Assembly: GCA_947169245.1 (NCBI GenBank)
Contig: CAMVPA010000004.1
Span: 47,478-111,477 of the forward strand
DNA length: 64,000 bases
Source of the DNA: an uncultured Prevotellaceae bacterium
GTDB taxonomy: Bacteria > Bacteroidota > Bacteroidia > Bacteroidales > Bacteroidaceae
Reading direction: 5' to 3'
Shown: positions 8,048 through 16,704 of the stretch, in pieces
Numbering within the stretch: the first letter of the stretch is position 1
Layout of the letters: each line of letters begins with the position of its first letter
Translations under genes and position numbers: made by a program
The notes under the pieces: model-generated
Databases searched by the model: none
What the model was told of the DNA's origin: nothing
Seen by the model: the letters and a program-made list of their open reading frames with translations, nothing else

Positions 8048-10753
8048 ATGCGACAACTACTACTGATACTCGCCATGGCATGCTGCACAGCAGTCTCGGC
8101 GAAGAACTACAGCATTAGCCTGACCATTACGGAACAGGACACGCAGGAGGCTGTCGTCATGGGCAACATCAGCCTGAAGCCGGCAGGCATCCTCGCCGTC
8201 ACCGACGCCGACGGCAAAGCCCTCATCCAGAACGTTCCCGAGGGCGAATACACACTGACCATCACGTATGTGGGCTATGAGACCATCAGCCGCCGAGTCA
8301 GGGTCGACCGCGACCTGACAATGAACCTGAAGATGACACCCACGTCGCTGGCCCTGAAGGAGGTGACGGTGACGGCAAAGACCCGTGAGAGCGGTGCCTC
8401 GACAAGCAGCGTCATCGGCCGACAGGCCATTGACCACCTGCAGGCCACCTCACTGGCCGACGTCATGCAACTGATTCCCGGACAGCTCATCGACCGTCCT
8501 GACCTGACGCAGCAACAGGGTCTGCAGCTACGCACATTACAGAACAACTCGACGATGGCCTTCGGCACAAGCATCGTGGTCGACGGCATGCCGATGTCGA
8601 ACAACGGCAATGTGGGCCAAGGCACTTTCACAGGCTCGGCTTTCGCGGGCACCGACCTCAGACAGGTAAGTGCTGACAACATCGAAGAGGTGGAGGTCAT
8701 ACGTGGCATCCCCTCGGCCGAATATGGCGACCTGACCAGCGGCCTCGTCGTGGTACACTCGAAGGTTGGCGTGACGCCATGGCAGGCAAAGGCGAAAATC
8801 AATCCCGGCCTGCAGAATTACAGCTTAGGCAAGGGTCTGAGGCTGGGTAAGGGAGGTGTCGTCAATGCCAACATCGACTACGCCAAGGCATGGGGCGACC
8901 CACGACAGAAGACCCGCTCGTTCGACCGCTATACGGCCAACATGGGCTGGGGCTACGACATCAGCCGCAAGTGGCACACCGACACAAAGCTGCGTTTCAT
9001 GCAGGCCAAGGACTGGACGGGTAACGACCCTGACGCCATCCAGGACGGGACCGAGAACCGCTCTACGAACACCAACTTCGGACTGACACACAACGGCAAG
9101 CTGCAGATGGACCTGCCACTGATGCGCTCACTGAAATACACCATTGGCCTCAGCCTGTCGAAAGCCGATACCAAGAACACGAGCTATGTTGCCGTGAGCA
9201 GCGGACTGCTGCCCATACTGACCGCTATGGAGACGGGCTACTACAGCGTGCCCTGGAAGACGACGTCGTATCTGGCAACAGGACGGACGGAGAGCCGACC
9301 GGGCAACGTCTTCCTGAAGGTGACCGACGACTTCTTCATGCGTAAGGGCAAGACGGTGCAGAGCTTCAAACTTGGCGTAGACTACCACTACGACTGGAAC
9401 AACGGCAAGGGCTACTATAACGAAATCGACACGCTGCCCTACCGTCCGAACGCCAACGGTCGTCCCCGTGCTTTCAGCGACATTCCCGGACTGCATCAGC
9501 TGTCGGTCTTCGCCGAGGACCAGTTCACGTATAATATTAATAAGGTGAACCGCCTGCGCGTGAACTTCGGTCTGCGCTTCACGTCACTGCAGCCCTTCAG
9601 CGACCTGGCCACCACGGCACTGTCGCCACGACTGAACATGGCCTTCACGGTGACGAAGTGGCTCGACCTGCGAGGAGGCATCGGCATGAACTCGAAGACG
9701 CCCGGCCTGAACCACCTCTATCCTGACAAGAAATACATCGACGACGTCGTGGGCAGTTACACGCTGAGCGATCCTGCCGCCTACTACGTACACACCGAGG
9801 TGTACGACGTGCAGCGCTCGAAGGGTCTGAAGAACGCGACGACGACAAAGGTGGAAGCGGGCATCGACATCAAACTGCCCAAGAACCGCAAGATCAGCGT
9901 GCTGGCCTATCAGGACCGTACGCCCAACGGCTTCGAGGTGGCCTCCGACTACTTCACATACACCTACAACTACTTCGGCGAGGGCAATAGGCCAGCCATC
10001 GTCAACGGACAGCCCGACTTCACGACGGGCTACACAGAGCAGTTCACCTGCTTCGCCACGACGGGACAGCTGGAGAACACCAACAAGACCATCAACCGCG
10101 GTGTGGAGTTCGACTTCGACCTGGGCGAGATTCGTCCGCTGCGCACCACCCTCTTCTTCAGCGGTGCGTGGAACGAGACGAAGACCGACTGGAGCACGCG
10201 CATGAACAACACTGCCGTGCCCGCTTCACTGCTCAGTGGAACAAAATATGTCGGCAAGGGCATCTCGCCCGTCCGCATCGTCTACCCATCGGGACTGGAC
10301 TACACGCGCCTGCGCCGGTTCATCAACACCCTGCGCGCCGTCACCCACATACCACAGCTGAACATGGTAGCCTCGTTCACGGGACAGGTTATCTGGCATA
10401 ACTCCACCTGGAGCTACACGGCCGACAAGGACCCGATAGGCTGGATTACGAGCGACCTGCAGTACCACGACATCAATTCGGCAGAGTACATCGTCTTCGA
10501 TGGCGGACAGATAGCCACCAACGACGAAAAGCTGAAGCTGCGCTACACTGACAACGAGCCGACGAAGAACCCCGTGACATGGAACCTGTCGGCACGACTG
10601 ACGAAGGAATTTGACAAGATGGGCGCTTTGTCGCTCTTTGTAGACAACTGTCTCTTCTACGAGCCCTACCTGAAAGGCAATAACACCACGACGCTGTCGC
10701 AGCGCAACACAGGCAAGTTTGCCTTCGGCGCTGAACTCTCCATTAATCTGTAA
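8048..10753 (+). CDS. TonB-dependent outer-membrane receptor
   Basis: 901 residues from the ATG at 8048. Signal peptide (MRQLLLILAMACCTAVSA), carboxypeptidase-like regulatory domain (about residues 25-105, with ADGKALIQNVPEGEYTLTITYVGYE), TonB plug (about 110-240, with VVDGMPMSN and VIRGIPSAEYGD), then a beta-barrel rich in aromatic and Gly strands to the C-terminus. It is not a SusC partner: no SusD follows. Between an exported metal-binding protein and two DUF4876-like proteins, it probably imports a metal, metal complex or cofactor using TonB energy. ATG selection avoids the longer frame overlapping the HMA gene. Confidence 0.92.
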   Translation: MRQLLLILAMACCTAVSAKNYSISLTITEQDTQEAVVMGNISLKPAGILAVTDADGKALIQNVPEGEYTLTITYVGYETISRRVRVDRDLTMNLKMTPTSLALKEVTVTAKTRESGASTSSVIGRQAIDHLQATSLADVMQLIPGQLIDRPDLTQQQGLQLRTLQNNSTMAFGTSIVVDGMPMSNNGNVGQGTFTGSAFAGTDLRQVSADNIEEVEVIRGIPSAEYGDLTSGLVVVHSKVGVTPWQAKAKINPGLQNYSLGKGLRLGKGGVVNANIDYAKAWGDPRQKTRSFDRYTANMGWGYDISRKWHTDTKLRFMQAKDWTGNDPDAIQDGTENRSTNTNFGLTHNGKLQMDLPLMRSLKYTIGLSLSKADTKNTSYVAVSSGLLPILTAMETGYYSVPWKTTSYLATGRTESRPGNVFLKVTDDFFMRKGKTVQSFKLGVDYHYDWNNGKGYYNEIDTLPYRPNANGRPRAFSDIPGLHQLSVFAEDQFTYNINKVNRLRVNFGLRFTSLQPFSDLATTALSPRLNMAFTVTKWLDLRGGIGMNSKTPGLNHLYPDKKYIDDVVGSYTLSDPAAYYVHTEVYDVQRSKGLKNATTTKVEAGIDIKLPKNRKISVLAYQDRTPNGFEVASDYFTYTYNYFGEGNRPAIVNGQPDFTTGYTEQFTCFATTGQLENTNKTINRGVEFDFDLGEIRPLRTTLFFSGAWNETKTDWSTRMNNTAVPASLLSGTKYVGKGISPVRIVYPSGLDYTRLRRFINTLRAVTHIPQLNMVASFTGQVIWHNSTWSYTADKDPIGWITSDLQYHDINSAEYIVFDGGQIATNDEKLKLRYTDNEPTKNPVTWNLSARLTKEFDKMGALSLFVDNCLFYEPYLKGNNTTTLSQRNTGKFAFGAELSINL

Positions 10754-10759
10754 AGCAAT

Positions 10760-11971
10760 ATGAAGAAGATACTATTCACCTTGGCAACACTGCTGTCGCT
10801 GGCATCGTGCATCGACTACAACGATGCCACCACGGAAATAACGGCCCGCGTACAGCTGGCGATGCCGGCAGAGTTCGTCAACGGCACTGACCTGGCAGGC
10901 CACACCATCACGATGCAGCAGGGCAGCACGCTGCTGACGGCGACCACCGACGAGGACGGCGTGGCGACATTTGCCAATCTCATCCCCGACGTCTACGACA
11001 TCAGCTGCTCGTGGGAGCTGACAGCCGACCAGTACCATGCACTGACAGGCGACGAGCAGGTGGTCAGCGGCTGCACCGTCAGCGGTTCGCTGAACAGCCA
11101 CCTCATCCGTGAGGAGCAGACCATCGAACTCGGCACAAACCTCAGCATCAACCGCGACATCATCATCGGCAAGATATACTACGCCGGCTCGAAGGACAAC
11201 AACAACCGCAGCTACATGCCAGGCAAGTACATTGAGCTCTACAACCAGAGCAACAATGCCGTTGACGTCAGCGGACTATACATCGGACTCGTCGAGGCAG
11301 AGAGCACGCAAGCCTATACGCTGGAGAACCTGCACGAGGCCTTTGCCGACACGGTGGTGCTGGTGAAGCAGGTGTTCCGTATTCCTGCCGACGTACCCTT
11401 CATGGTACAGCCCGGCGCTACGGTGCTCATTGTGAACAGCGCCACGGACCACCGTAACAACAACGACATGGAGAACGACCTGAGCGATGCCGACTTTGAG
11501 GCAAAAGATGCCACTGGCAAGACGCAGAACAACCCTGACGTGCCTGCGCTGGAGCTCATCTACACGATGTACCCCAGTGTCTCGAACATGAATCTCGTGC
11601 AGAGCGGCCCCTGCTCCGTAGTCATCTTCCGCACCGACGACGACATAGCGACGTGGGCCACGACCTACCCCTACGGCAAAACCTCCGGCAACCAGTGGAA
11701 ACTGCTGCCCAAGCGCCACATCATTGACGGCGTGGAGGTGCTGCGCAACAAGAACACGGGCATTGACGTGAGCTCCAAGCGCCTCTACAGCGAGATAGAT
11801 GCCGGCTATACGAACATCGAAGCCATCTCGGGCTACACCGGAGAGGTCGTCTACCGCCGCACCAGCGACAAACGGGGTGACGACGGCCACAAGATTCTCA
11901 TCGACACCAACAACTCGAGCAACGACTTCCAGGTCTCCAAAACGATAAAACCGCGCGAATATGACGAATAA
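10760..11971 (+). CDS. DUF4876-like lipoprotein (first copy)
   Basis: 403 residues. A lipoprotein signal (MKKILFTLATLLSLASC, Cys 17) is followed by an Ig-like/carboxypeptidase-regulatory segment (about residues 30-115) and then a domain beginning IIIGKIYYAGSKDNNN. Its KYIELYNQSNNAVDVSGLYI stretch resembles the lamin-tail (LTD) fold. The pattern matches my recollection of DUF4876. It starts 6 bases after the receptor gene and overlaps the next gene by 11 bases. The second half is clearly paralogous to the protein at 13529. A surface lipoprotein acting with the TonB receptor, as a lid or substrate-capture subunit, is a reasonable inference but not shown. Confidence 0.8.
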   Translation: MKKILFTLATLLSLASCIDYNDATTEITARVQLAMPAEFVNGTDLAGHTITMQQGSTLLTATTDEDGVATFANLIPDVYDISCSWELTADQYHALTGDEQVVSGCTVSGSLNSHLIREEQTIELGTNLSINRDIIIGKIYYAGSKDNNNRSYMPGKYIELYNQSNNAVDVSGLYIGLVEAESTQAYTLENLHEAFADTVVLVKQVFRIPADVPFMVQPGATVLIVNSATDHRNNNDMENDLSDADFEAKDATGKTQNNPDVPALELIYTMYPSVSNMNLVQSGPCSVVIFRTDDDIATWATTYPYGKTSGNQWKLLPKRHIIDGVEVLRNKNTGIDVSSKRLYSEIDAGYTNIEAISGYTGEVVYRRTSDKRGDDGHKILIDTNNSSNDFQVSKTIKPREYDE

Positions 11972-13502
11972 GTTCCGCACATTGGCCTTATTGGCCCTAT
12001 TAGCCCCATTGGGCCTATTCGCCCCATTGGCCGCATTAGCCCAAGAAGGCAGCTACCGCCACGCCGACGCCACGCAGCTGTGGCGCCTGTCGGGCAACGC
12101 TGCCGGACTGGCGCTCGACAGCAGCGCCAACCGTGGCTATGCGCAGTTTGAACTGCAACACCGCGAGGGCGACTATCACCGTGTACAGGAGGGCGGACAG
12201 CGTAACCAGCTTCAGTTCTACACGGAGCGCTACCAGCAGATTAACCCCCTGCTCGTGAGCTACGGCTCGTTCCGTTTCAATATGGACCACACCAAAGGCC
12301 GAGCCTGGTGTGACGTCATGCGGCCCTACAACAGCAACCCGTTCTTCTCGGGCAGCAGTGTCAGTGGCAAGTACGACACCCAGCAGTTCGACCTCACCGC
12401 CGCCGTGGGAACCCGGCAGATGTGGGGCTTCACGGGTGGTCTGCGCCTGGACTACAGCGTAGGCGACCTGAGTCGTCTGCGCGACCCGCGCTCCCGCTCT
12501 GAGCTGCTCGACTACAAGCTGGCACCATCGCTGACCTACAGCACGGGGAGCCACACTGTGGGTATTGCCGGCCACTACAACCGCCGTAAGGAGAAGATAC
12601 CCAGCATGACCACCGTCCAGCAAGACCCTGACCTGAAGTACTACCTCATGACAGGTATGGAGCAGGCCACGGGTACCACCGGCGGCTACAGCGGTTACAA
12701 CCGCGAGTGGGTGGACCACCGCTTCGGTGCAGAACTGACCTACGGCTACAACAACGGCGCCTTAAAGAGCCTCAGCAGCGTCACCATAGAACGCGGCTCG
12801 GAGGACGTGCTTGGCACGTATAAGTATGAGCCGGGCCACTACATGAGCTACCGCTACGGGCTCACCTCCCACAACCGTATAGATTTGCACCAGATAGACT
12901 TCGCCGTCGGCTACGAGCAGGCCTACGCCGACGAATACCGCCAACAGCTTGTACAAGAGCGCGATGCCGAGAAAGGCTATACCAGCTACTGGTACGAGAC
13001 GCTTATCACCTTCAAGAAGCGCTACCAGGTGAAACAGCTCAACGCAGAGCTCCACTACCGCTACAACATGTACTTGCATATCGGTTGTACCCCCGACAGC
13101 TATTTCGGAATAAAAGCCGCTCTGAACCAGGCAGAAAACAAACACCTGCTGCCGACATCAAGCCTCGAGTACACTCATCTCGACCTAACCGGCGAGGGCG
13201 GCACATCGCTGCTGTTTGAACATCTTTGGATTGACGCCAAGGCCGGCTACCACATCGCTTCGAAAGCCGACCTGCAGCTGGCCGACGCCACCACCGACTA
13301 TGCCATCCAAGTGCTGCTGCCCGACATGCAGTACTACGATGCCAACTACTGGCGCGGTCATCTCTCCCTGACCTACCAGTTCCCGCTGTCGCTGAAGGGC
13401 AAGCGCACCACCGCCTTCGTCCGTGCCTACGGCGACTACCTCAGTGCCGACCACGGCCTCAACGGCTCTACCGTCGGTCTCTCCTTCGGACTATTCAACT
13501 AA
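11961..13502 (+). CDS. Outer-membrane beta-barrel protein (DUF6850-like)
   Basis: 513 residues. The signal peptide is built almost wholly from a 9-bp DNA repeat and reads as L-A-L and L-A-P tripeptides up to about residue 27 (cleavage near ALAQ). The mature protein is a run of amphipathic beta-strands ending in a Phe-containing strand (LSFGLFN), as expected for an outer-membrane barrel of about 20 strands. I associate this arrangement, between DUF4876 genes, with the family DUF6850, with moderate confidence. It overlaps the upstream DUF4876 gene by 11 bases, so translation is coupled. Its role beside the TonB receptor is unknown. Confidence 0.75.
   Translation: MTNKFRTLALLALLAPLGLFAPLAALAQEGSYRHADATQLWRLSGNAAGLALDSSANRGYAQFELQHREGDYHRVQEGGQRNQLQFYTERYQQINPLLVSYGSFRFNMDHTKGRAWCDVMRPYNSNPFFSGSSVSGKYDTQQFDLTAAVGTRQMWGFTGGLRLDYSVGDLSRLRDPRSRSELLDYKLAPSLTYSTGSHTVGIAGHYNRRKEKIPSMTTVQQDPDLKYYLMTGMEQATGTTGGYSGYNREWVDHRFGAELTYGYNNGALKSLSSVTIERGSEDVLGTYKYEPGHYMSYRYGLTSHNRIDLHQIDFAVGYEQAYADEYRQQLVQERDAEKGYTSYWYETLITFKKRYQVKQLNAELHYRYNMYLHIGCTPDSYFGIKAALNQAENKHLLPTSSLEYTHLDLTGEGGTSLLFEHLWIDAKAGYHIASKADLQLADATTDYAIQVLLPDMQYYDANYWRGHLSLTYQFPLSLKGKRTTAFVRAYGDYLSADHGLNGSTVGLSFGLFN
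11981..12043 (+). repeat. Seven tandem 9-bp units (ATTGGCCCC-like) inside a signal peptide
   Basis: Seven consecutive 9-bp units, for example ATTGGCCCT, ATTAGCCCC and ATTCGCCCC, occupy 63 bases and encode the hydrophobic core of the signal peptide of the barrel protein. The same unit occurs at 33771, 56444 and 58416. Confidence 0.9.
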
Positions 13503-13528
13503 ATACTAACTTATAAAAAGAAACACTT

Positions 13529-15100
13529 ATGAGAATAACTACTCCACTGAAAGCGCTGGCCATCGCTGCCGGCCTGTTACTGACCGCTAACGCTGCAGAA
13601 GCCAAGCTTGTGAAGCCAAGCACCTACGCCAACGATGTCGTCATCGGCAAGGTTTACTACGCTGGCGCCAAGGACAATGGCAACAAGAACTACCTCAATG
13701 GCAGATACATTGAGCTCTACAACATCTCGACAGACACGCTCGACATCTCAGGCATGTACATCGGTCTCGTTGAGAGCGACGCAAAGGCCAGTGCATGGAC
13801 TGCAGAACGACTGACTGAAGCCCACAAGGACTCCGTAGCACTGAAGCAGCTGTTCCGTATTCCAGCCAACGCCAAGATGGATCCCTACAGTAGCATCGTC
13901 ATCGTTAACAGCGCCATCGACCACTCGGCCAACGGCGAGAACTTCCCCAATTTGACTGACGCCGACTTCGAGGCCAAGGATGCCTCTGGCAAGACGCAGA
14001 ACAACCCCGAAGTGCCTGCGCTCGAACTGGTCTACACAGCCTTCGACGCCATTTCTAACATGAATTTGGCTCAAGGCGGTGCTTGTGCCGTAGTGTTGCT
14101 GACACAGGACACCAAGACCGACGATTTGACAAAGACCTTTGCCTACGGCAAGGAGAAGGGTTCTGTATATGTGCTGCTGCCGAAGAGCAAGGTGATCGAC
14201 GGCGTGGAAATCGTCAAGATGGGTGAAGCTGAGGAAGGAATACTGCGTCTTGACAATAGCCTGGACGCCGGTAACATCGCCATCACCTCCAAGACGGGCT
14301 ACAACGGTGAGGTCGTCTACCGTAAGACCGCATTCGTCGTAGGCGGCAAGGCCGCTCTCTTCGACACGAACAACTCGACCGTCGACTTCGCTGTGTCAAC
14401 GACCATCCAGCCCCGCCAGTATGACAGCGAGGCCAGCGGTCTGACGGCACAGAGCATCACCATCCCCGAAAGCGGCTATCTGGCCATCAACATTGACAAA
14501 CCATTCTTCGGACCGAAGGACATGCTCTTCTGCTTTGTCAACGCCAGCAACAACGACGCCACCACCGACCTCAAGTACACGGAGATTCCCGGCGACAGCA
14601 CGCTGCTGCTGAAGGGCGACTGGATTGCCATCGCCAAGCCCGGCACATACGACCTGCAGCTGTCGGCTTCACAGGGTGTGATGAAGAGTCGCTCGTCTAT
14701 CCAGTCGTGGAGCGACGAGGACACCAAGACCATGAAGCAGACCAACCGCCGCTACTACAAGTTCTTGAATACAACAGGTAAGGTTGGCTTCCAGCGCGTG
14801 CCTGCTACAGCCGAAGGAAACTACAACGTGGCCGACTGTACTGACGGTAACCGTCTGATTGTCACCATCACCGATGCCATCGGCGCCCGCATCTTTGCTG
14901 CTAACGGTGCAGCAAGCTGGGACGAACTCGAGTTCATTCCCTGGCACGGTGCAACGCCAGAGCAAGCTGCTGCCAGCGTACAGGGCATCACGGTACAGCC
15001 CATCAGCAACGGAGCCATCTACGACCTGCAGGGTCGTCGCGTCGTTAAACCTTTGAAGGGTATTTACGTCAAAGATGGTAAGAAGATGATTATCAAATAA
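13529..15100 (+). CDS. DUF4876-like secreted protein (second copy) with C-terminal module
   Basis: 523 residues. It has a plain signal peptide ending in ANAAEA rather than a lipobox. The first roughly 290 residues are paralogous to the upstream lipoprotein: VVIGKVYYAGAKDNGN, RYIELYNISTDTLDISGMYI and the shared KTQNNPEVPALELVY segment. An added C-terminal half (about 300-500) ends in YDLQGRRVVKPLKGIYVKDG, the short Bacteroidetes C-terminal module related to type IX sorting or anchoring tails. Tandem duplication with divergence of anchoring (lipid versus C-terminal module) is the simplest reading. It lies 26 bases after the barrel gene and 6 bases before the FMN-binding gene. Confidence 0.8.
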   Translation: MRITTPLKALAIAAGLLLTANAAEAKLVKPSTYANDVVIGKVYYAGAKDNGNKNYLNGRYIELYNISTDTLDISGMYIGLVESDAKASAWTAERLTEAHKDSVALKQLFRIPANAKMDPYSSIVIVNSAIDHSANGENFPNLTDADFEAKDASGKTQNNPEVPALELVYTAFDAISNMNLAQGGACAVVLLTQDTKTDDLTKTFAYGKEKGSVYVLLPKSKVIDGVEIVKMGEAEEGILRLDNSLDAGNIAITSKTGYNGEVVYRKTAFVVGGKAALFDTNNSTVDFAVSTTIQPRQYDSEASGLTAQSITIPESGYLAINIDKPFFGPKDMLFCFVNASNNDATTDLKYTEIPGDSTLLLKGDWIAIAKPGTYDLQLSASQGVMKSRSSIQSWSDEDTKTMKQTNRRYYKFLNTTGKVGFQRVPATAEGNYNVADCTDGNRLIVTITDAIGARIFAANGAASWDELEFIPWHGATPEQAAASVQGITVQPISNGAIYDLQGRRVVKPLKGIYVKDGKKMIIK

Positions 15101-15106
15101 ACGAAA

Positions 15107-15505
15107 ATGAAGAAAATAATACTTGGCGGACTGGCGCTCATCGCGCTGGCCGCAACACTACAGAGTGCCCTGCCTAAGGGCGATGACATCATCACGAAGG
15201 AGGATGGCATGACCGTTGTCAACACCACAGAGTTGGGTAAGGATGTCGTCGGCTATGTCGCCACCACACCCCTGAAAATCTACATTCAGAAGAATAAGGT
15301 GGTGAAGGTCGAGGCACTGAAGAATCAGGAGACGCCCAAGTACTTCGTGAAAGTGAAGAAGCAACTGCTGGACAAGTGGAATGACAAGAAGGTGAGCGAG
15401 GCCGCCAAGATGAAGGTCGACGGCGTCACCGGCGCCACGTTCTCGTCGGACGCTGTCATCAAGAACGTCCAACTGGGACTGGAATACTACCAGAAGAACA
15501 AGTAA
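15107..15505 (+). CDS. Exported FMN-binding (flavinylated) domain protein
   Basis: 132 residues. An N-terminal hydrophobic segment (MKKIILGGLALIALAATL) exports or anchors a single FMN_bind domain of the RnfG/NqrC type. The flavinylation motif is visible near the C-terminus as DGVTGATFSS, where the second Thr of TGAT is the usual site of covalent FMN attachment by ApbE. No apbE, RnfG membrane partner or NADH dehydrogenase subunit lies in the window. Last gene of the operon, 6 bases after the DUF4876 gene, so an extracytoplasmic flavin redox step is tied to this uptake system. The electron donor and acceptor are unknown. Confidence 0.85.
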   Translation: MKKIILGGLALIALAATLQSALPKGDDIITKEDGMTVVNTTELGKDVVGYVATTPLKIYIQKNKVVKVEALKNQETPKYFVKVKKQLLDKWNDKKVSEAAKMKVDGVTGATFSSDAVIKNVQLGLEYYQKNK

Positions 15506-15509
15506 TAAG

Positions 15510-15537
15510 AAAAGCCCTCGCGATTGCGGGGGCTTTC
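15510..15537. terminator. Bidirectional terminator between the FMN gene and asd
   Basis: The hairpin AAAGCCCTCGC / GCGGGGGCTTT has a 4-base loop and T/A-rich flanks on both sides. It would end the rightward metal/flavin operon and the leftward asd transcript. Confidence 0.85.
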
Positions 15538-15557
15538 TTATTATTCACTAATTGTAT

Positions 15558-16571
15558 TTACTTTACATTTCCCACCTTGATGAGATACTCTCCGATTTGT
15601 ACGGCGTTGAGGGCAGCGCCCTTACGAATCTGGTCGCCAGAAAGCCAGAACGTCAGGCCATTCTCATCGCTCAGATCCTTACGCACACGACCCACAAAGA
15701 CATCGTCCTTGCCTGCCGTCTCGAGCGGCATGGGATAGACGAGGTTGGCGGGATCGTCGACGAGCGTACAGCCGGGAGCGGCGGCAATAGCCTGCTGTGC
15801 CTCCTCGACGCTGATGGGACGCTCAGTCTCAATCCAGACACTCTCGGAATGGCTGCGCAGCGACGAGACACGTACGCACATGGCCGAGCACTTAGCGTCG
15901 GTATGCATGATTTTCTGCGTCTCGTTGAACATCTTCATCTCCTCCTTCGTGTAGCCGTTGGGCTGGAAGACGTCAATCTGGGGAATGACATTGTAAGCCA
16001 GCTGGTGGGGGAACTTCTTGACGGTCTTCACCTCGCCTGTCTCGACCATCTCCTTATACTGCTGCTGCAACTCGGCCATGGCGGCAGCACCGGCCCCCGA
16101 GGCACTCTGATAAGAGGCGACATGGATGCGCTTGATGTGGCTCAGCTGCTCTAAGGGCTGCAGCACGACAACCATCATGATGGTCGTGCAGTTGGGATTG
16201 GCAATGATGCCGCGCGGACGGTTCAGCGCATCGGCGGCGTTGCACTCGGGAACCACCAAGGGTACGTCGGCGTCCATACGGAAAGCCGAGCTATTGTCAA
16301 TCATCACGCAGCCGTACTTCGTGATGTCGGCAGCAAACTCCCTCGACGTGCCGGCACCGGCCGATGTGAAGGCGATATCGATGTCCTTGAAATCGTCGTT
16401 ATGCTGGAGCAGCTTCACTGTCAGCTCCTTTCCACGGAAGGTATACTTAGTGCCAGCCGAGCGCTCAGAGCCGAAAAGCACAAGTTCGTCCATCGGAAAA
16501 TTTCTCTCATCAAGCAGGCGCAGGAACTCCTGACCCACGGCGCCCGAAGCGCCAACAATTGCTACTTTCAT
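15558..16571 (-). CDS. asd: Aspartate-semialdehyde dehydrogenase
   Basis: 337 residues. NADPH-dependent reduction of aspartyl phosphate to aspartate semialdehyde, for lysine/diaminopimelate, threonine and methionine synthesis. The N-terminal Rossmann motif is [18 protein letters not shown]. The active-site cysteine lies in ANPNCTTI near residue 128 and further active-site residues in SYQSASGAG. Length is typical. Monocistronic, with its own promoter at 16607-16614 and the shared terminator downstream. Confidence 0.96.
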   Translation of the reverse strand: MKVAIVGASGAVGQEFLRLLDERNFPMDELVLFGSERSAGTKYTFRGKELTVKLLQHNDDFKDIDIAFTSAGAGTSREFAADITKYGCVMIDNSSAFRMDADVPLVVPECNAADALNRPRGIIANPNCTTIMMVVVLQPLEQLSHIKRIHVASYQSASGAGAAAMAELQQQYKEMVETGEVKTVKKFPHQLAYNVIPQIDVFQPNGYTKEEMKMFNETQKIMHTDAKCSAMCVRVSSLRSHSESVWIETERPISVEEAQQAIAAAPGCTLVDDPANLVYPMPLETAGKDDVFVGRVRKDLSDENGLTFWLSGDQIRKGAALNAVQIGEYLIKVGNVK

Positions 16572-16606
16572 GTCTTCTTTTCTTATGAATTGTTACTTTG
16601 CGGGTG

Positions 16607-16614
16607 CAAAATTA
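16607..16614 (-). promoter_or_regulatory. -7 box for asd
   Basis: Minus-strand TAATTTTG, 36 bases upstream of the asd ATG, arranged divergently from the antiporter promoter 75 bases away. The interval between them contains TTTCTCAT/CCCATTTC-type repeats. Confidence 0.6.
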
Positions 16615-16688
16615 CGAAAAATTTCTCATTTCCCATTTCTTTTTAGGAAAAAAGCGGCAAAGCCGAGTGCTCATTACTCATTTTTTTG

Positions 16689-16696
16689 TACCTTTG
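16689..16696 (+). promoter_or_regulatory. -7 box for the antiporter-LolD-CvfB operon
   Basis: TACCTTTG ends 8 bases before the chosen ATG at 16705. The 5' leader would be only a few bases, so the mRNA is nearly leaderless. Confidence 0.65.
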
Positions 16697-16704
16697 CAGA
16701 CAGA

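Noticed and set aside
8048..10753. SusC-type receptor
   Set aside because: No SusD homologue follows; the operon carries DUF4876-like and FMN-binding proteins instead.
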